Of a stretch of DNA of 64,000 nt, positions 10,696 to 21,221 are shown piece after piece. Every line of letters starts with the position of its first letter. Within the stretch, counting starts at the first letter, position 1. Made by a program: the position numbers and the translations under genes. The stretch comes from Pseudogymnoascus destructans (Eukaryota; Ascomycota; Leotiomycetes; Thelebolales; Thelebolaceae), in NCBI RefSeq assembly GCF_001641265.1, contig NW_020167520.1, positions 1,178,001 to 1,242,000 of the forward strand. Reading direction: 5' to 3'. The notes below the pieces were generated by a model. The model was not told where the DNA came from. It made no database searches and saw only the letters and a program-made list of their open reading frames with translations.

Positions 10696-11208
10696 TCAAC
10701 ACGGGGAAACTCACCAGGTCCAGACACAATAAGGATTAACACCCTAGACGGTGTAACAGCAAACCCCACGCCCGATGGATTCAGCTACAACCCGCGCTGC
10801 CTCCGCCGCGACATCTCCGAGAATGCCGCCGTATCCACACGTACCAACGCCACCGTCTCGCTGCTGACCACGCACGATAACATCGCCGACTTCCAGGATT
10901 ACATGCAAGATATCTTTGCCCAGAGCATCCTCTTCGCAAGCTCCGGCAACCCGGCGTGGTTGCATCATGCTAATGTTGATCGTATCTGGTGGATCTGGCA
11001 GAACCAGGATCTGGCGACGAGGCAGAATGCTATTGCGGGGCAGACGCATATGGCGGGTGATGGAGTGCCTACGACGCTTGAGGATGATCAGTTCTTCCAG
11101 GTTAATGAGAAGGTGCCTAAGCTGAAGGATCTCCTGACGACTTTGGGTGGTGCGGATGGGGGGTTCTGCTATATCTATCAATACAGTCATAATCCGTTAA
11201 GTCGATAG
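10696..11208 (+). pseudogene. Tyrosinase fragment (CuB region only)
   Basis: The translation carries late tyrosinase landmarks: NPTPDGFSYNPRCLRRDIS, then FQDYMQDIFAQS, then NPAWLHHANVDRIWWIWQNQ with the CuB histidines, then DLATRQNAIAGQTH. The CuA half (three histidines) is absent, and the segment between FAQS and the HHAN helix is shortened so that the first CuB histidine (GHxxxG region in relatives) is missing. It lacks a credible start. I read it as a dead fragment of a copper monophenol oxidase gene rather than a small functional protein. It lies beside two large mobile elements. Confidence 0.75.
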
Positions 11209-11733
11209 CTCGGGTCCCGTAAATACCATCGAGATAGCGTAAATATCGAGATATCGAACGTATTTTGGTAGTGGACAGGGGGGTTGAGGCCAGCAAAACG
11301 TATCGACGCAACGTGAATCGAGTATCGACTTGACGCGTCATGACTGTAGTACCTTTTTGCGTGGAGGGTTAAAAGCGGGAATAAATAACTGATATGCCAC
11401 TTAATGACAAAGATAAAAAAAATCAGAATACCCCTTCGTTTGTGTGATGTCCAGTAAATTGGAAATTCTGTACCACCCCAACCGAAGCGCCTACAATGCA
11501 TTGGGAGATATGGTGTTCCCGGGGCCTAAGACAAGGGGGTGGCGAGTTGGCTGGGTGTGTGGTAGTGGGATGACAGGGCGCTGGTAAGAGTCGTTCTAGA
11601 GTGGTATGTTACGGGGCCTGTCATGAAGAGGCGGGATAGTATTATGGGCAATGAATGGATTGGTGTGACACTTTATTGTGCATTTCTAGCATTGTTTAAA
11701 GCTACGTGCATCTCTTTCCTGGCTGTTCTCATG
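11209..11733. other. Intergenic spacer before the hAT composite
   Basis: No gene seen. G-rich between 11520 and 11640. It ends at TTCTCATG (11726-11733), immediately before the hAT terminal repeat. This 8-mer is not repeated after the other end. Confidence 0.4.
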
Positions 11734-12030
11734 TAGACTGGCCACGGTCCGGTCCGGTCCGGTCTTTTAATGTTGAGTGAGGACTGTTTTACGGTCCAGT
11801 CTTTTTTTTTAGGACTGGACCGTGAGACAAAAAGACCGGACTGATAACATTCTAGTCTTTTTTTTAGAGTGTAGACTGTTTGCTAAAGTTGAGGTCCCTT
11901 TAAAAGACCGGACTGATAATAGTCCAGTCTTTTTTTAGAGTGTGGACTGTTTGCGAAAATTGAGGACTGTTTAAAAGACTAGACCGTTCGGTCTTTCCTA
12001 AGAACAGTCCGGTCCAGTCCAGTCTTTTAC
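11734..12030. repeat. Left subterminal repeats of the hAT composite
   Basis: Repeated AAAAGACCGGACTGATAA and TCTTTTTTTTAGAGTGT words in at least two diverged tandem copies, with many GGTCCGG/CCAGTC words in both orientations. They resemble the mirror-image array at the other end and probably bind the hAT transposase. Confidence 0.7.
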
Positions 12031-12379
12031 ATTATAAGTGGGGGCCACCACATGTCATCACATGATATGTTATTAGGAATAGCTTTAAGTGCAATCGAAT
12101 ATTAATAACGTTACTATTAAGTGTTACTGTACATGCATTTTGAGGTATAAGTTGAAAATAGTATAACTATAATAGTTCCATTTACACACTGTTAAATAAT
12201 TACACGTGATTATATTTACACGTGATATTATATTTACAAGTGATATCATATTATTCAATCAAAATCGATCATAGAGTAGTCAATTAGTTATGACTTATAT
12301 TTGATATGAGTTTAATTAAGCATTAATAGCAGCTACTAACGTTACTATTAATTATTACTATAGTTTGATAAATATTATA

Positions 12380-14239
12380 ACGTACATGTATAGCGAAAGC
12401 GCCAAACAAGCGAAAGCGCCAAAATGATGCGGTGACCAAACCCCCCAACTAAATGTTAAATTCCTCAACAACAAAACATGCCCCATAAAAATGATGAAAG
12501 CCAATTAGTGCTAGCTATCCAGGCTATGCAAAGCGACCCAAAGTTACGCCTTCGAGTTGCTGCTAGGATCTATTCTGTGGACCACCGCAAGCTAGGTCGT
12601 CGTCTAGAAGGTGTACCTTCACGACGCGATATCCAAGCCAACTCACGGAAATTAACTAACCTAGAGGAGTCCGTCCTTGTTCAGTATATACTCGACCTAG
12701 CTGCCAAAGGGTTTCCTCCTCGGCTGTCTGTTGTTGAAGATATGGCAAGTCGACTACTTGCAACACGCGACGCGTCACGCGTTGGGTCGCGTTGGGCTTC
12801 AAACTTTGTTAAGCGGCGTGTAGAGCTCCAGACACGCTTTCAGCGCAAATACGACTACCAGAGGGCTAAGTGCGAAGATCCAGAAGTTATTAATGGCTGG
12901 TTTGAGCTTGTGCGTAACACAATTGCGAAATATGGTATCGATGAAGCAGATATCTACAACTTTGATGAGACTGGGTTTATGATGGGCGTTATCTCAACTG
13001 CTATGGTTGTAACAAGCTCAGACGGGCGGGCAAAAGCAAAGAAGGTACAGCCTGGTAATCGGGAATGGGTTACAGTAATCCAAGGCGTTAGTTCTCAAGG
13101 TTGGGCAGTACCACCATTTATCATTGTTGCAGGCAAAAACCACCTTACATCTTGGTATGAGAATAGTGGATTTTCAAGCGATTGGGTGATTTCTGTTACT
13201 GAAAATGGCTGGACTACAAACGAGAGAGGCATGGATTGGATTCAGCACTTTGAGAAGCATACAAAGGCCCGGAGTGTTGGTGGTTATCACTTGTTAGTCC
13301 TTGATGGTCATGAGAGCCACCACTCAGATGAGTTTGAGGAGTACTGCAAGGAACACAACATTATTACGCTTTGTATGCCTGCTCACTCTTCTCATCTACT
13401 CCAGCCACTTGATGTTGGCTGTTTCGGCCCGTTAAAGCAGGCCTATGGTCGGCAAATTGAAGATATGATGCAGGCTCATATTTCTCATATTACAAAGGAT
13501 GACTTCTTTCCTGCCTTCCACGCTGCATTTAACACTACAATGACGGAAAGTAACATTCGAGGCGGGTTCCGAGGGGCAGGGCTTCTTCCATTTGACCCTG
13601 AGAGAGTGATATCTACACTTGATCTTAAGTTAAGGACACCAACGCCTCCAAGCTCCCGCCCAGGTACTGCTCAACCTTGGGTTTCTCAGACACCAAACAA
13701 CCCAATTGAAGCTATGTCACAGTCTACATTTATTAAAACTCGGATTTCACGCCATCAAAATAGCTCTCCAACCTCAATCTATGCAGCTGTTGACCAGTTT
13801 ACAAAGGGTGCATCGCAAATAATGCATCAATTAGCACTGCTAAAGGGAGAGAACCAAAACCTACGACAGGCAAATGAAGTACTAAGCAAGCGCCGGAGAG
13901 CTAGGAAAACATGACTACAGCAAGGAGGATCACTTAGTCAACAAGGGGCACAAGAGCTACAGGATGAGAGGGATGTTGTGCAGCAGGTAGAGCAGGAAAT
14001 AAGGGCAAGCCGTGGTCGGAAGCCAAGGGAAGAAACCCGTGCCCGTCGCTGTGGCAAGTGTGGTGAGACTGGGCACAATGCGCGCACGTGTCAGATTGTA
14101 ATAGACACCTCTGAGGAAGAGGACTCCGAGTAGTTTCAATTGATTTCTAATGTTGTGGTAGATTTATCGCAATGTTTGTCGTGAGGGTAGATAATTTTGG
14201 CGCTTTCGCTTGTTTGGCGCTTTCGCTATATATGTACGT
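12380..14239 (+). mobile_element. Family A pogo-type transposon, copy 2 (nested in hAT)
   Basis: 1860 bp, the same length as copy 1, with the same ACGTACATGTATAGCG terminal repeats and TA on both sides (12378-12379, 14240-14241). The right repeat has one change (ATATATGT for ATACATGT). It interrupts noncoding hAT sequence. Confidence 0.93.
12478..14133 (+). pseudogene. Family A transposase, copy 2, one nonsense codon
   Basis: Same 551-codon frame as copy 1. It is open through the position where copy 1 has a stop, then ends at TGA after residue 478 (...RRARKT). Copy 1 has CGA there. Beyond the stop the frame continues through the zinc knuckle CGKCGETGHNARTC to TAG at 14131-14133. One extra difference, Arg to His in GGY(R/H)LLVLDGH, is also a G-to-A change in a CG dinucleotide. 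The catalytic core is complete, so a truncated protein lacking the knuckle could be made; whether it would be active is unknown. Confidence 0.9.
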
Positions 14240-14406
14240 TAATGTTATTATTTTATATTTTTATATTTAAGTTATAGTATAATGAACTTCAGTTTCATCA
14301 TAAATTATGTAATTAAGCGTTACTGTATACCGTTACTGTCACGACTGAAATACTAAAGACAGGTTGTGAAATCATCAATTGACTATTTATACAAGAACAC
14401 ACTAAT

Positions 14407-15031
14407 TTATCTAATGCTGCGAGAATTGGCGAACCAGGACACAAGCTGCATATCCTTGTTCTGGATGGTGATACGCTTGGCGTGGATGGCGCACATGTTG
14501 GCCCCTTCGCACTATTAGTATAGTTTTTGTAGGTGTTCATAGAGACAGCTTACCTTCGAAGTATGACACAAGGTGGGCCTCAGCGGCCTCTTGGAGGGCA
14601 CAGATGGCAGTAGACTGGAAGCGGAGGTCTGACATGAAGCTTTGCGCGACTTCACGAACAAGACGCTGGAATGGGAGTTTGGGGAGGATGAGGGCGGCCG
14701 ACTTCTGGTAGTGTCGGATCTCGGCGACGATCCGTTCTTTCATATAAGTTAGTAGTGTGAACAATATTCTATTAGAAAAGAATAGCATACTGTTGACAGA
14801 AGCCTTGCTCAAAGGAGGGACAGGGCGAGGGGCTTGTTGTGGGAAGTTGGAGCCAGGGTGATCCCGCTCCCAGTTCTTTTCTGGGCATTGTAGCTCCAGA
14901 TCTTTTCTTGGCGGGCTCGGCGCGCAGTCTTGTGAATATCGACTGTTTGTTGAGTTAGTAACCTTGTATTGCTTGTAGGGTAGGGTGGAATACTTACCGT
15001 GGCGCTCAGGCTTTTGCTTGGTGCGAGCCAT
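14407..15031 (-). pseudogene. Histone H3/CENP-A-like gene carried in the hAT element
   Basis: The first exon (15031-14998) encodes MARTKQ, the canonical H3 start. After an intron at 14997-14943, the next segment (14942-14791) has no frame that joins cleanly to the fold, so the N-terminal tail is either mis-modelled or broken. Exon 14736-14554 encodes the histone fold (AEIRHYQKS, LPFQRLVREVAQSF, DLRFQSTAICALQEAAEAHL), followed by an intron 14553-14505 and an exon 14504-14407 with ANMCAIHAKRITIQNKDMQL. The QEAAEA helix matches CENP-A-type histones, whereas loop 1 has ordinary H3 length. The usual ARRLRGE end is replaced by VSWFANSRSIR. Motif pairs lie just downstream and upstream. It may be a live variant or a recent pseudogene. 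Confidence 0.7.
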
Positions 15032-15660
15032 GGTACAGATGTGAGCGAGAGCGATATCTAAAACATGTTAATTTGCCATATTGTAGCAATTTGGCGTTAC
15101 TGCTGGGCGTTACTGTAGTTGTAACGCCCAAAGAACAAAAGGGGTGAACTTACAAAGGTTGGTGACAGAAGGAAAAATTGCTAGAACTTGTATATTAGTA
15201 AAATAAACACAATACCGTTACTCTACAGCGTTACTGTAGGGTTAAATCAAATGTAAAGAAGATTGAACTTACCAATGTTGCTAGACGCGTTATCTCAGAA
15301 TTGTTGTAGAAGTTAGGATCGAATTCGAAGTAAGGGCGCTTAAGTGTTGTTGCAAACAAAAAAAACTCCGTTTCTTGTTCCAAATCCGGACGTGTCAATA
15401 ACAAAGAATAGTACGAGTAAGTTAGCAAAGAAACCACCCTTACATTTGATTACCTCTGATTATTAACTTCCTTTTAGATTTCCAAATTTATTGACTATAC
15501 CGACCCCGACCAGTAAGTAGTTGCGCCCCTACTTTCAAAAGACGTCCGCCTTGTTAGCACATTGAAGTACTCTCACAACAGTATAATCAAAGCCAGTGCT
15601 AACAGTAACGCCCTATAGTAACGCTCATCAGCTCCAAATCGCCTCTAACGCAACTTTACC

Positions 15661-16546
15661 ATGTTGTCTCCAGCCACTGCGAAGTCATATGAGGAGAGAC
15701 GCGCGGAAGTCATTGCAGCTACTGCCCACACCATTGAGCTCACTCAGAATGCGGACCGACAGGTATAACAATCCTACCATCCTGATATCAATTGTTCTAG
15801 AGCTGATATCAAAGCTAGGCTATGAGCCGTGCACGCCGTACCCGCCAGGGTAAAGATGACTGGGAGGGCCTTACGGCCAATGAACAAGCTGCCGTGTTAG
15901 CTACAACGCAGCAGGATATCATGGACAGGCGCACCGCTCGTGGTATTGACGCCAATTCCCGCCTCACAGCCGCTATTAATGATGAGAGTGCGGCTATTGC
16001 GGCCATTAATGCAGAGGAGCTGGAGGAGAAGTTGAAGGCCCTACCAAAGGGCGAAGGCAAAGCTGTAAGTAATAGCTAAAACATGACGATACTATCTAAC
16101 ATAATGGTTAGACTGGCAAGACATCGACTAGCGACAGCGGTGAAGAAAATACCTTAAAGGATATCTGGGCCAGCAACATGGTCCCAGTCATTGAGTGCTG
16201 GGAGCGCAACATTGCCCTTGCTGGCAACATCCTTATGCCCGAACTCTCAAGGAAGGAGATCGAAGAGTTTGCTGGGGGGGTTAGCAACCCTGATAATATC
16301 AAAGAGTTCGTGAAGCAGTGGGAGAATAACAGCAATGCTGATGTTGAAGATGGGCTGGTAGATTTTGATGATGATGGTGAAGAAGTGGAGGTGGTTATAT
16401 CAGAGGATGAGGAGGACGATGATGAGGACGAGGATAGCCTCAACGGCTTCATTGTCGGGGTTCGTGTAGAGGAGGAGGAGGAGGTGGAGGAGGAGGAGGA
16501 GGAAGAAGAGGAGGAGGAGGAGAAGGAGGAGGAGGAGGAGGAGTAA
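15661..16546 (+). CDS. Acidic-tail protein carried in the hAT element
   Basis: Three exons, 15661-15762, 15819-16064 and 16112-16546, joined in frame by introns of 56 and 47 bp, give 260 residues. The N-terminal half is helical and charged (ERRAEVIAATAHTIELTQ; RRTARGIDANSRLTAAIN). The middle has NMVPVIECWERNIALAGNI and a LSRKEIEEF helix. From about residue 190 the protein is strongly acidic and ends in an almost pure Glu run of about 30 residues. Such tails are common in histone chaperones, but I recognise no chaperone domain, so a role beside the H3-like gene is only inferred. A motif pair lies 40-60 bp upstream of the ATG. Confidence 0.65.
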
Positions 16547-16689
16547 ATTCACGTCGTATACTGTACTATAGTATACTAAACCAATGGAGTTTTTGTGGTT
16601 ACTGAATTCCATTTTGAGATCTTCTGCCGTTACTATCTGCCATTACTATCTAATAAAACTATTTGTCAGTACTCCGAATAGTGACTACT

Positions 16690-17115
16690 GTACTCATAGT
16701 AACGGCCAGCAGTAACGGAAGAGAGCCCAAAAGCAAAAAGTCAGCATGCTTCTACTCCTCGGCTGAGCCAAGGAACACAGTCCGACCAATTAACAGTCAA
16801 ACGCCTATTTTGCAATTCCAATTCATATTACACTAGCTAGGATATACAGACTCTGCATCCAATAAAAATAAGGGCTACTACTCATCATCTCGGTTACACG
16901 TAGGCTACAGTAACGGCCAGCAGTAACGGAAGAGAGCCCAAAAGCAAAAAGCCAGCATGCTTCTACTCCTCGGCTGAGCCAAGGAATACAGCCCGGCCAA
17001 TTAACAATCAAATGTCAGTTATACAGTTTAACTTTATATTATGCTACATAGGAAATATAATCGATCTGTATCTACTTAGGGTTATACACACTGCTCATTA
17101 TCTTGTTATATGCTG
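16690..17115. repeat. Diverged 211-bp tandem duplication
   Basis: The segment beginning AGTAACGGCCAGCAGTAACG at 16698 recurs at 16909. The first about 110 bp of each unit are nearly identical and the rest is increasingly diverged. Each unit begins with one AGTAACG pair, so the duplication multiplies the motif. Lies between the acidic-protein gene and the transposase. Confidence 0.75.
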
Positions 17116-17587
17116 TAGCAACAGCTAATAGTACTAGATATAGCTTCGGACTTTGAAATAAGATAGGGCTAATGTAGCAAATTGTTAAGCCAATGAAACC
17201 AAATTGCTGATTTTGTAATTTAAAACTCGTAAGCGTTACTCTCTAGCGTTATGGTAAACCTAATTAGAGCTAGACAAAATTGTTTAACTCCATAATACTA
17301 TGTTCAACTAACACAAAATAGGAATAGCAAAGAGTAACGGCAATGAGTAACGGCAATGCGTAATGGCAATGCGTAACGGCAAAGAGTAACGGCAAAGAGT
17401 AATGACAAAGAGTTCAAATATTACCCTATTGCAATGTGGCATTCTTGTATTCTGTACTACCATTTGTTCTGTTGCAAAAGACTATGAAGAAATGGCCGTC
17501 CTTCCAAAAGGCCTCACTTAACATTCATCATTCGTCTGATTGACCTACACTCCTACTACAGTACATTTTCTCTATCCTCTTAACAAC

Positions 17588-20469
17588 ATGTCGAGCCCAA
17601 GCCCATTTACAATGATGAATCAGTCACAATTTGAGCATCCGCTTACCTCTGACACTGAGGATATCAACTCGCCTTTCGAGCCAGCACTTATCTTCTCCCA
17701 AGATGATGTACTGAGTGGAATTGAAGCTCCTCTTGATGAACTTCTTGAAAAACTACTCAAGTCTCCTAATAACCGATATGTTATATGGAAGGAGGATACC
17801 GCTAACGAATGGCATCAATGGTGGACTGCGAAGATTTCAAACAACATCAATCGAGAGATATTCCGACATATGGTTTGGACAAGGTCGAAGAGGTCCTTAA
17901 TATGGACTCAATTCTACCAAGGAGCTGAGGTCCGAACTGGCAATCCTAAGGTACTATGTCAGTTGTGTTGGAGGGCTTTTGCACACCCTAAGCTTCGACA
18001 AGGTGGGAGTAGCACATCTACTTTAACCCGACACACCAAATCTGGCGCTTGTAGTAGAAAGGATGGATCACAAACTCATTTACACTTAGTAAGTTATCTA
18101 TCCAGTGGTCTAGAGTAACGTTCTAGAGTAACGCTAATGACCTTCTTTAGCTGCCGCGTGCGCATTTGGAAAGGGATACCATACAGCCTTTCACACATAC
18201 AGCATGGCGAGAGCAGTTGATTATAGCCATAATTTCATCAAGCCTCCCTTTTCGAATAGTGGAGAACAAGGAGGTGCGAAAGGTTCTAAACATGTTGAAA
18301 CCCGACCTGGAAATTCCACACCGGACAGTTATACGCAAAGAATTAACAATGCAATTTAACAACGTCATGGAGAAGCTACTATTGGATTTACCGCCTATGG
18401 CAAAGGTTTCAATTGCCCTTGATGGATGGCAAAGTCCGTTCAAATTAGCGTTCTTAGCAATTACTGTGTATTATATCACTGATGATTGGCAATGGAGAGA
18501 GGTGAGCAGATTATAACTTATATAATAATATATTAACTTACTAACATACATCTTATAGTGTCTTATTGGTTTCGAGCCAATGACTGGAGTCCATTCAGGA
18601 CAAAATATGGCAGCTGTTGTACACAATGTACTGGAACAATTCAATATTACGGGACGACTTTTTTGCGTGACAACTGATAATGCATCAAACAATGGAACAA
18701 TGCGCAAGGAACTTGAGAGCTACATGAGAAGTACTACACAAGAAGTAGAGTGGAGTAGTGATGCAACAAAAATACCATGCATGGCGCATGTTATACAGCT
18801 AGTTGTAAAAGCTATGCTAAAGGCCTTCAATGTCGACATGGCTGAAGAAGTTATAGATGTTACTGGTGTTTCAATTACTGATGATACGACAGTCACATCA
18901 GCTATTAGAAAGGTTAGTCCATGATAGTAACGCTTGATAGTAACGCTAACTGACGTCAAATACACAGATACGCACTCTTAGCAATCTTGTGAGCAGGTCT
19001 GCAAAGAAAACTGAATTATTGCTCCAGAAGCAATCTGATATAGAAGCAAAGAGACTACTGCAGCTAAAACGGGATATTGATATACGCTGGAATTCTATGT
19101 CTTGTCCAAAGTCGAAGGCGACTTCACCATCGACGAACAAGGATTGATTCGATACAAAGGGTTAGTACGGCCTTGGAGCATTGGCTGTAGGTCGCTATTG
19201 TCATCCTCTTGTAGTGCGAAAACTCTATGATAGTCCTAGCGATAAGACTACGCATCCCAATTAAAAGTTGGCTTGAGGAACAGATTATTAAGGAGCCTCA
19301 TCTTGATCAATTCGCATTATCACCAACCGACTGGAAAAAACTAAAATACTTAGTCGCTCTTCTGCGGCCCTTTGCAGAATTTACTCATCTTATTGGAAAC
19401 ACGAAAGACACTACAATCAACCATACATGGAATGTATACAATACATTATTTGACCATCTTGATGATATTAATCAAAAGCTATATAACAAGGATACAGCAT
19501 CTAATCCTTGGGTAGACGAGTTTACTGCTGCTATTACTGCAGGTGTTGCAAAGTTAAGGCACTATTATACTGAAACTGGTGGTCCTGTTGAACAGACGTA
19601 TGCTCTTGCTGCAATTCTTGATCCATCTCAGAAACTGGACATTTTTAACGCTCCTGAATGGGACCGTTCCCACTCAAAGAAGTACTGCCAAATATTCTTA
19701 GATTACTGGAAGGCTTACTATCAAAAAGATTCGAGGGACCAGCATGAGGCAGTACCGCCTTGCCCCTATACACCAACAAGTCTTAATGCGGTATTTCGGA
19801 TGAACCGGCAGCTACATAAAGGGTGGCAGAGCCCATCAAGTACCAGCTATAATGAAGCTGAGCGTTATTTAAATGCGCCAGTGGTTAGTGCTGATGCAGA
19901 TACTCCAGTGCTCCTAGTGTGGAAGACCTTAGAGCTCTCTTACCCTTCAGTTGCGAAGATGGCAAGGGATATCCTTGCAGTACCAGGTAAGCTCCTACAG
20001 TAACGGTTAAGAGTAACGCAAATATCTTACAAATCGCTTTAAACAGCTACTGGTACTGGAGTTGAGCGCATATTTAATATTGCCCGCGATATCCATGAAT
20101 ACCACAGGGCACAAATGAGTACGGCTACAGTTCGAGAGTCGATGATTGTTAAACACTATCATAGGTATAAGTGGGAACTTGATAATCATTGGGATAATAT
20201 AGACCATGTCTTTGGCGCTCCTGACCCAGACTCTATAATTGAGGACTCTGATCGACAAGTTGCTATGACGATGGTAAGTAATATCATCTGACGAGGAGGA
20301 TGCTGAACAAGACCTACCAGACCCATCAACGCCACATAGAGCTACACAAGGTCGCAATGGAAGATTGGAAACTCAGAGGAAGCGAAATTTTGGGGTTCTA
20401 AATAAGGACCTTCAGAATGATGAAGCCTCCATTGATACTCCTCGACATTCGCAACGACTTAGAAGGTAG
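17588..20469 (+). pseudogene. hAT transposase, intron-containing, broken
   Basis: Starts at the ATG at 17588 (MSSPSPFTMM). A BED-type zinc finger (CQLCWRAFAHPK...LTRHTKSGAC) is followed by the hAT RNase-H-like core (IALDGWQS; TTDNASNNGTMRKELESY; IPCMAHVIQLVV) and the C-terminal dimerisation region (ATGTGVERIFNIARDIHEYHR). Introns lie near 18088-18150, 18501-18558, 18914-18967 and 19987-20046; three contain an AGTAACG pair. The frame is destroyed after RWNSM by a foreign patch at about 19101-19229, resumes at RLRIPIKSWLEEQI, and is shifted again near 20275 before an SSDEEDAEQDLPDPS tail. This copy should not produce active transposase. Confidence 0.85.
19101..19229 (+). other. Chimeric filler patch (gypsy plus Copia) in the hAT gene
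   Basis: Between the hAT codons for RWNSM and those for the RLRIPIKSW segment lie about 128 foreign bases. The first half (19101-19164) translates as FTIDEQGLIRYKGL, a stretch typical of Ty3/gypsy polyproteins just before the integrase. The second half (19165-19229) matches 35790-35854 of the Copia element in this window at about 63 of 65 bases. Two unrelated retroelement scraps joined at a break point look like repair filler. Confidence 0.75.
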
Positions 20470-20859
20470 AGGAGGGTACTATTCAGATGTGGGTTAGAGT
20501 AACGGCTCACAGTAACGGAATATATCACTAATTAGCCTTATATAGCATTTGGAACCAGCTTGAACAATATATTATGTTAACTACTGCGATAGATACCAAC
20601 CTTTGCGCTAGGTGGTAGGAAGGCTGGCCTCCCAAAGTCGACACAAACCTGTGTGCGATGGCGGTGGTGGTGATGGTAGGGAAGCCACTGTAAGCTGATG
20701 CATTCTGAGACATACGGCACTTATAACTCTAATGTAATTACCATAATTTATTATCTATATGATAAATTTATCCTAATTTCTATCAATATACCGTTACTAT
20801 ATACCGTTACTCTTGGTCACAGGACTAACATCGTGATCTACAAGCTAAATATACTAAAC

Positions 20860-21221
20860 TTCAGTTCGGGCTTTTTAAAAAAAAGCTCGGATGGTAAAAA
20901 AGCCTAGACCGAACCACGGTCTGGTCTTAACCCTAGAGACTGGACCGAAGTTCAGTCCGGGCTTTGAAAAAAAGGAGGACCGAACCACGGTCCGGTCTTA
21001 ACCCTAGAGACTGGACCGAAGTTCAGTCTGGGCTTTGAAAAAAAGGAGGACCGAACCACAGTCCGGTCTTAACCCTAGAGACTAGACTGAAATTCAGTCC
21101 GGGCTTTTTAAAAAAAGGAGGACCGAACCACGGTCCGGTCTTAAATTTAAGGACTGGAACACTCATATAAGCAGTCCGGTCCAGTCCAGTCCGGTCTTTA
21201 CGGTCCGGGCCGGCCAGTCTA
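20860..21221. repeat. Right subterminal repeats of the hAT composite
   Basis: About four tandem units of 71-72 bp, each containing GGACCGAACCACGGTCCGGTC, TTAACCCTAGAGACTGGACC and a GGGCTTTGAAAAAAA tract. The first half of each unit is a small palindrome. The array runs into the terminal GGCCAGTCTA. Confidence 0.8.

Larger units (their letters stand above)
12109..20811. repeat. Dispersed paired AGTAACG motif, exact 13-bp period
   Basis: Sixteen clusters, each two or more copies of AGTAACG (or CGTTACT) starting 13 bp apart with 6 variable bases between. First-copy starts: 12109, 12340, 14318, 15095, 15216, 15604, 16628, 16698, 16909, 17234, 17333 (six copies), 18114, 18926, 19999, 20498, 20792. 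A few second copies have one substitution. None falls in an exon. The clusters at 18114, 18926 and 19999 are inside transposase introns; others flank the histone-like and acidic-protein genes. Likely a protein-binding array. Confidence 0.85.
11734..21221 (+). mobile_element. Composite hAT transposon with cargo genes
   Basis: The ends are inverted repeats TAGACTGGCC at 11734 and its complement at 21212-21221. Both are followed inward by GGTCCGG/GGACCG-rich subterminal repeats, typical of fungal hAT elements. Inside are a hAT transposase gene (17588-20469, broken), an H3-like histone gene (14407-15031, minus), an acidic-tail protein gene (15661-16546), and a nested family A copy (12380-14239). 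A 13-bp-phased AGTAACG motif runs from 12109 to 20811 and ties the cargo and transposase regions together as one unit. The 8-bp flanks do not match (TTCTCATG versus AAGACAAC), so the two ends may come from different insertion events. Confidence 0.75.

Noticed and set aside
16400..16612. Minus-strand poly-Leu open frame
   Set aside because: It is the complement of the Glu-codon run (GAG) in the acidic protein's tail.
17333..17404. Telomere-like or simple microsatellite reading of the AGTAACGGCA(A/T)G array
   Set aside because: Exactly the same 13-bp paired word occurs in 15 other places with different spacers, so it belongs to the dispersed motif system.
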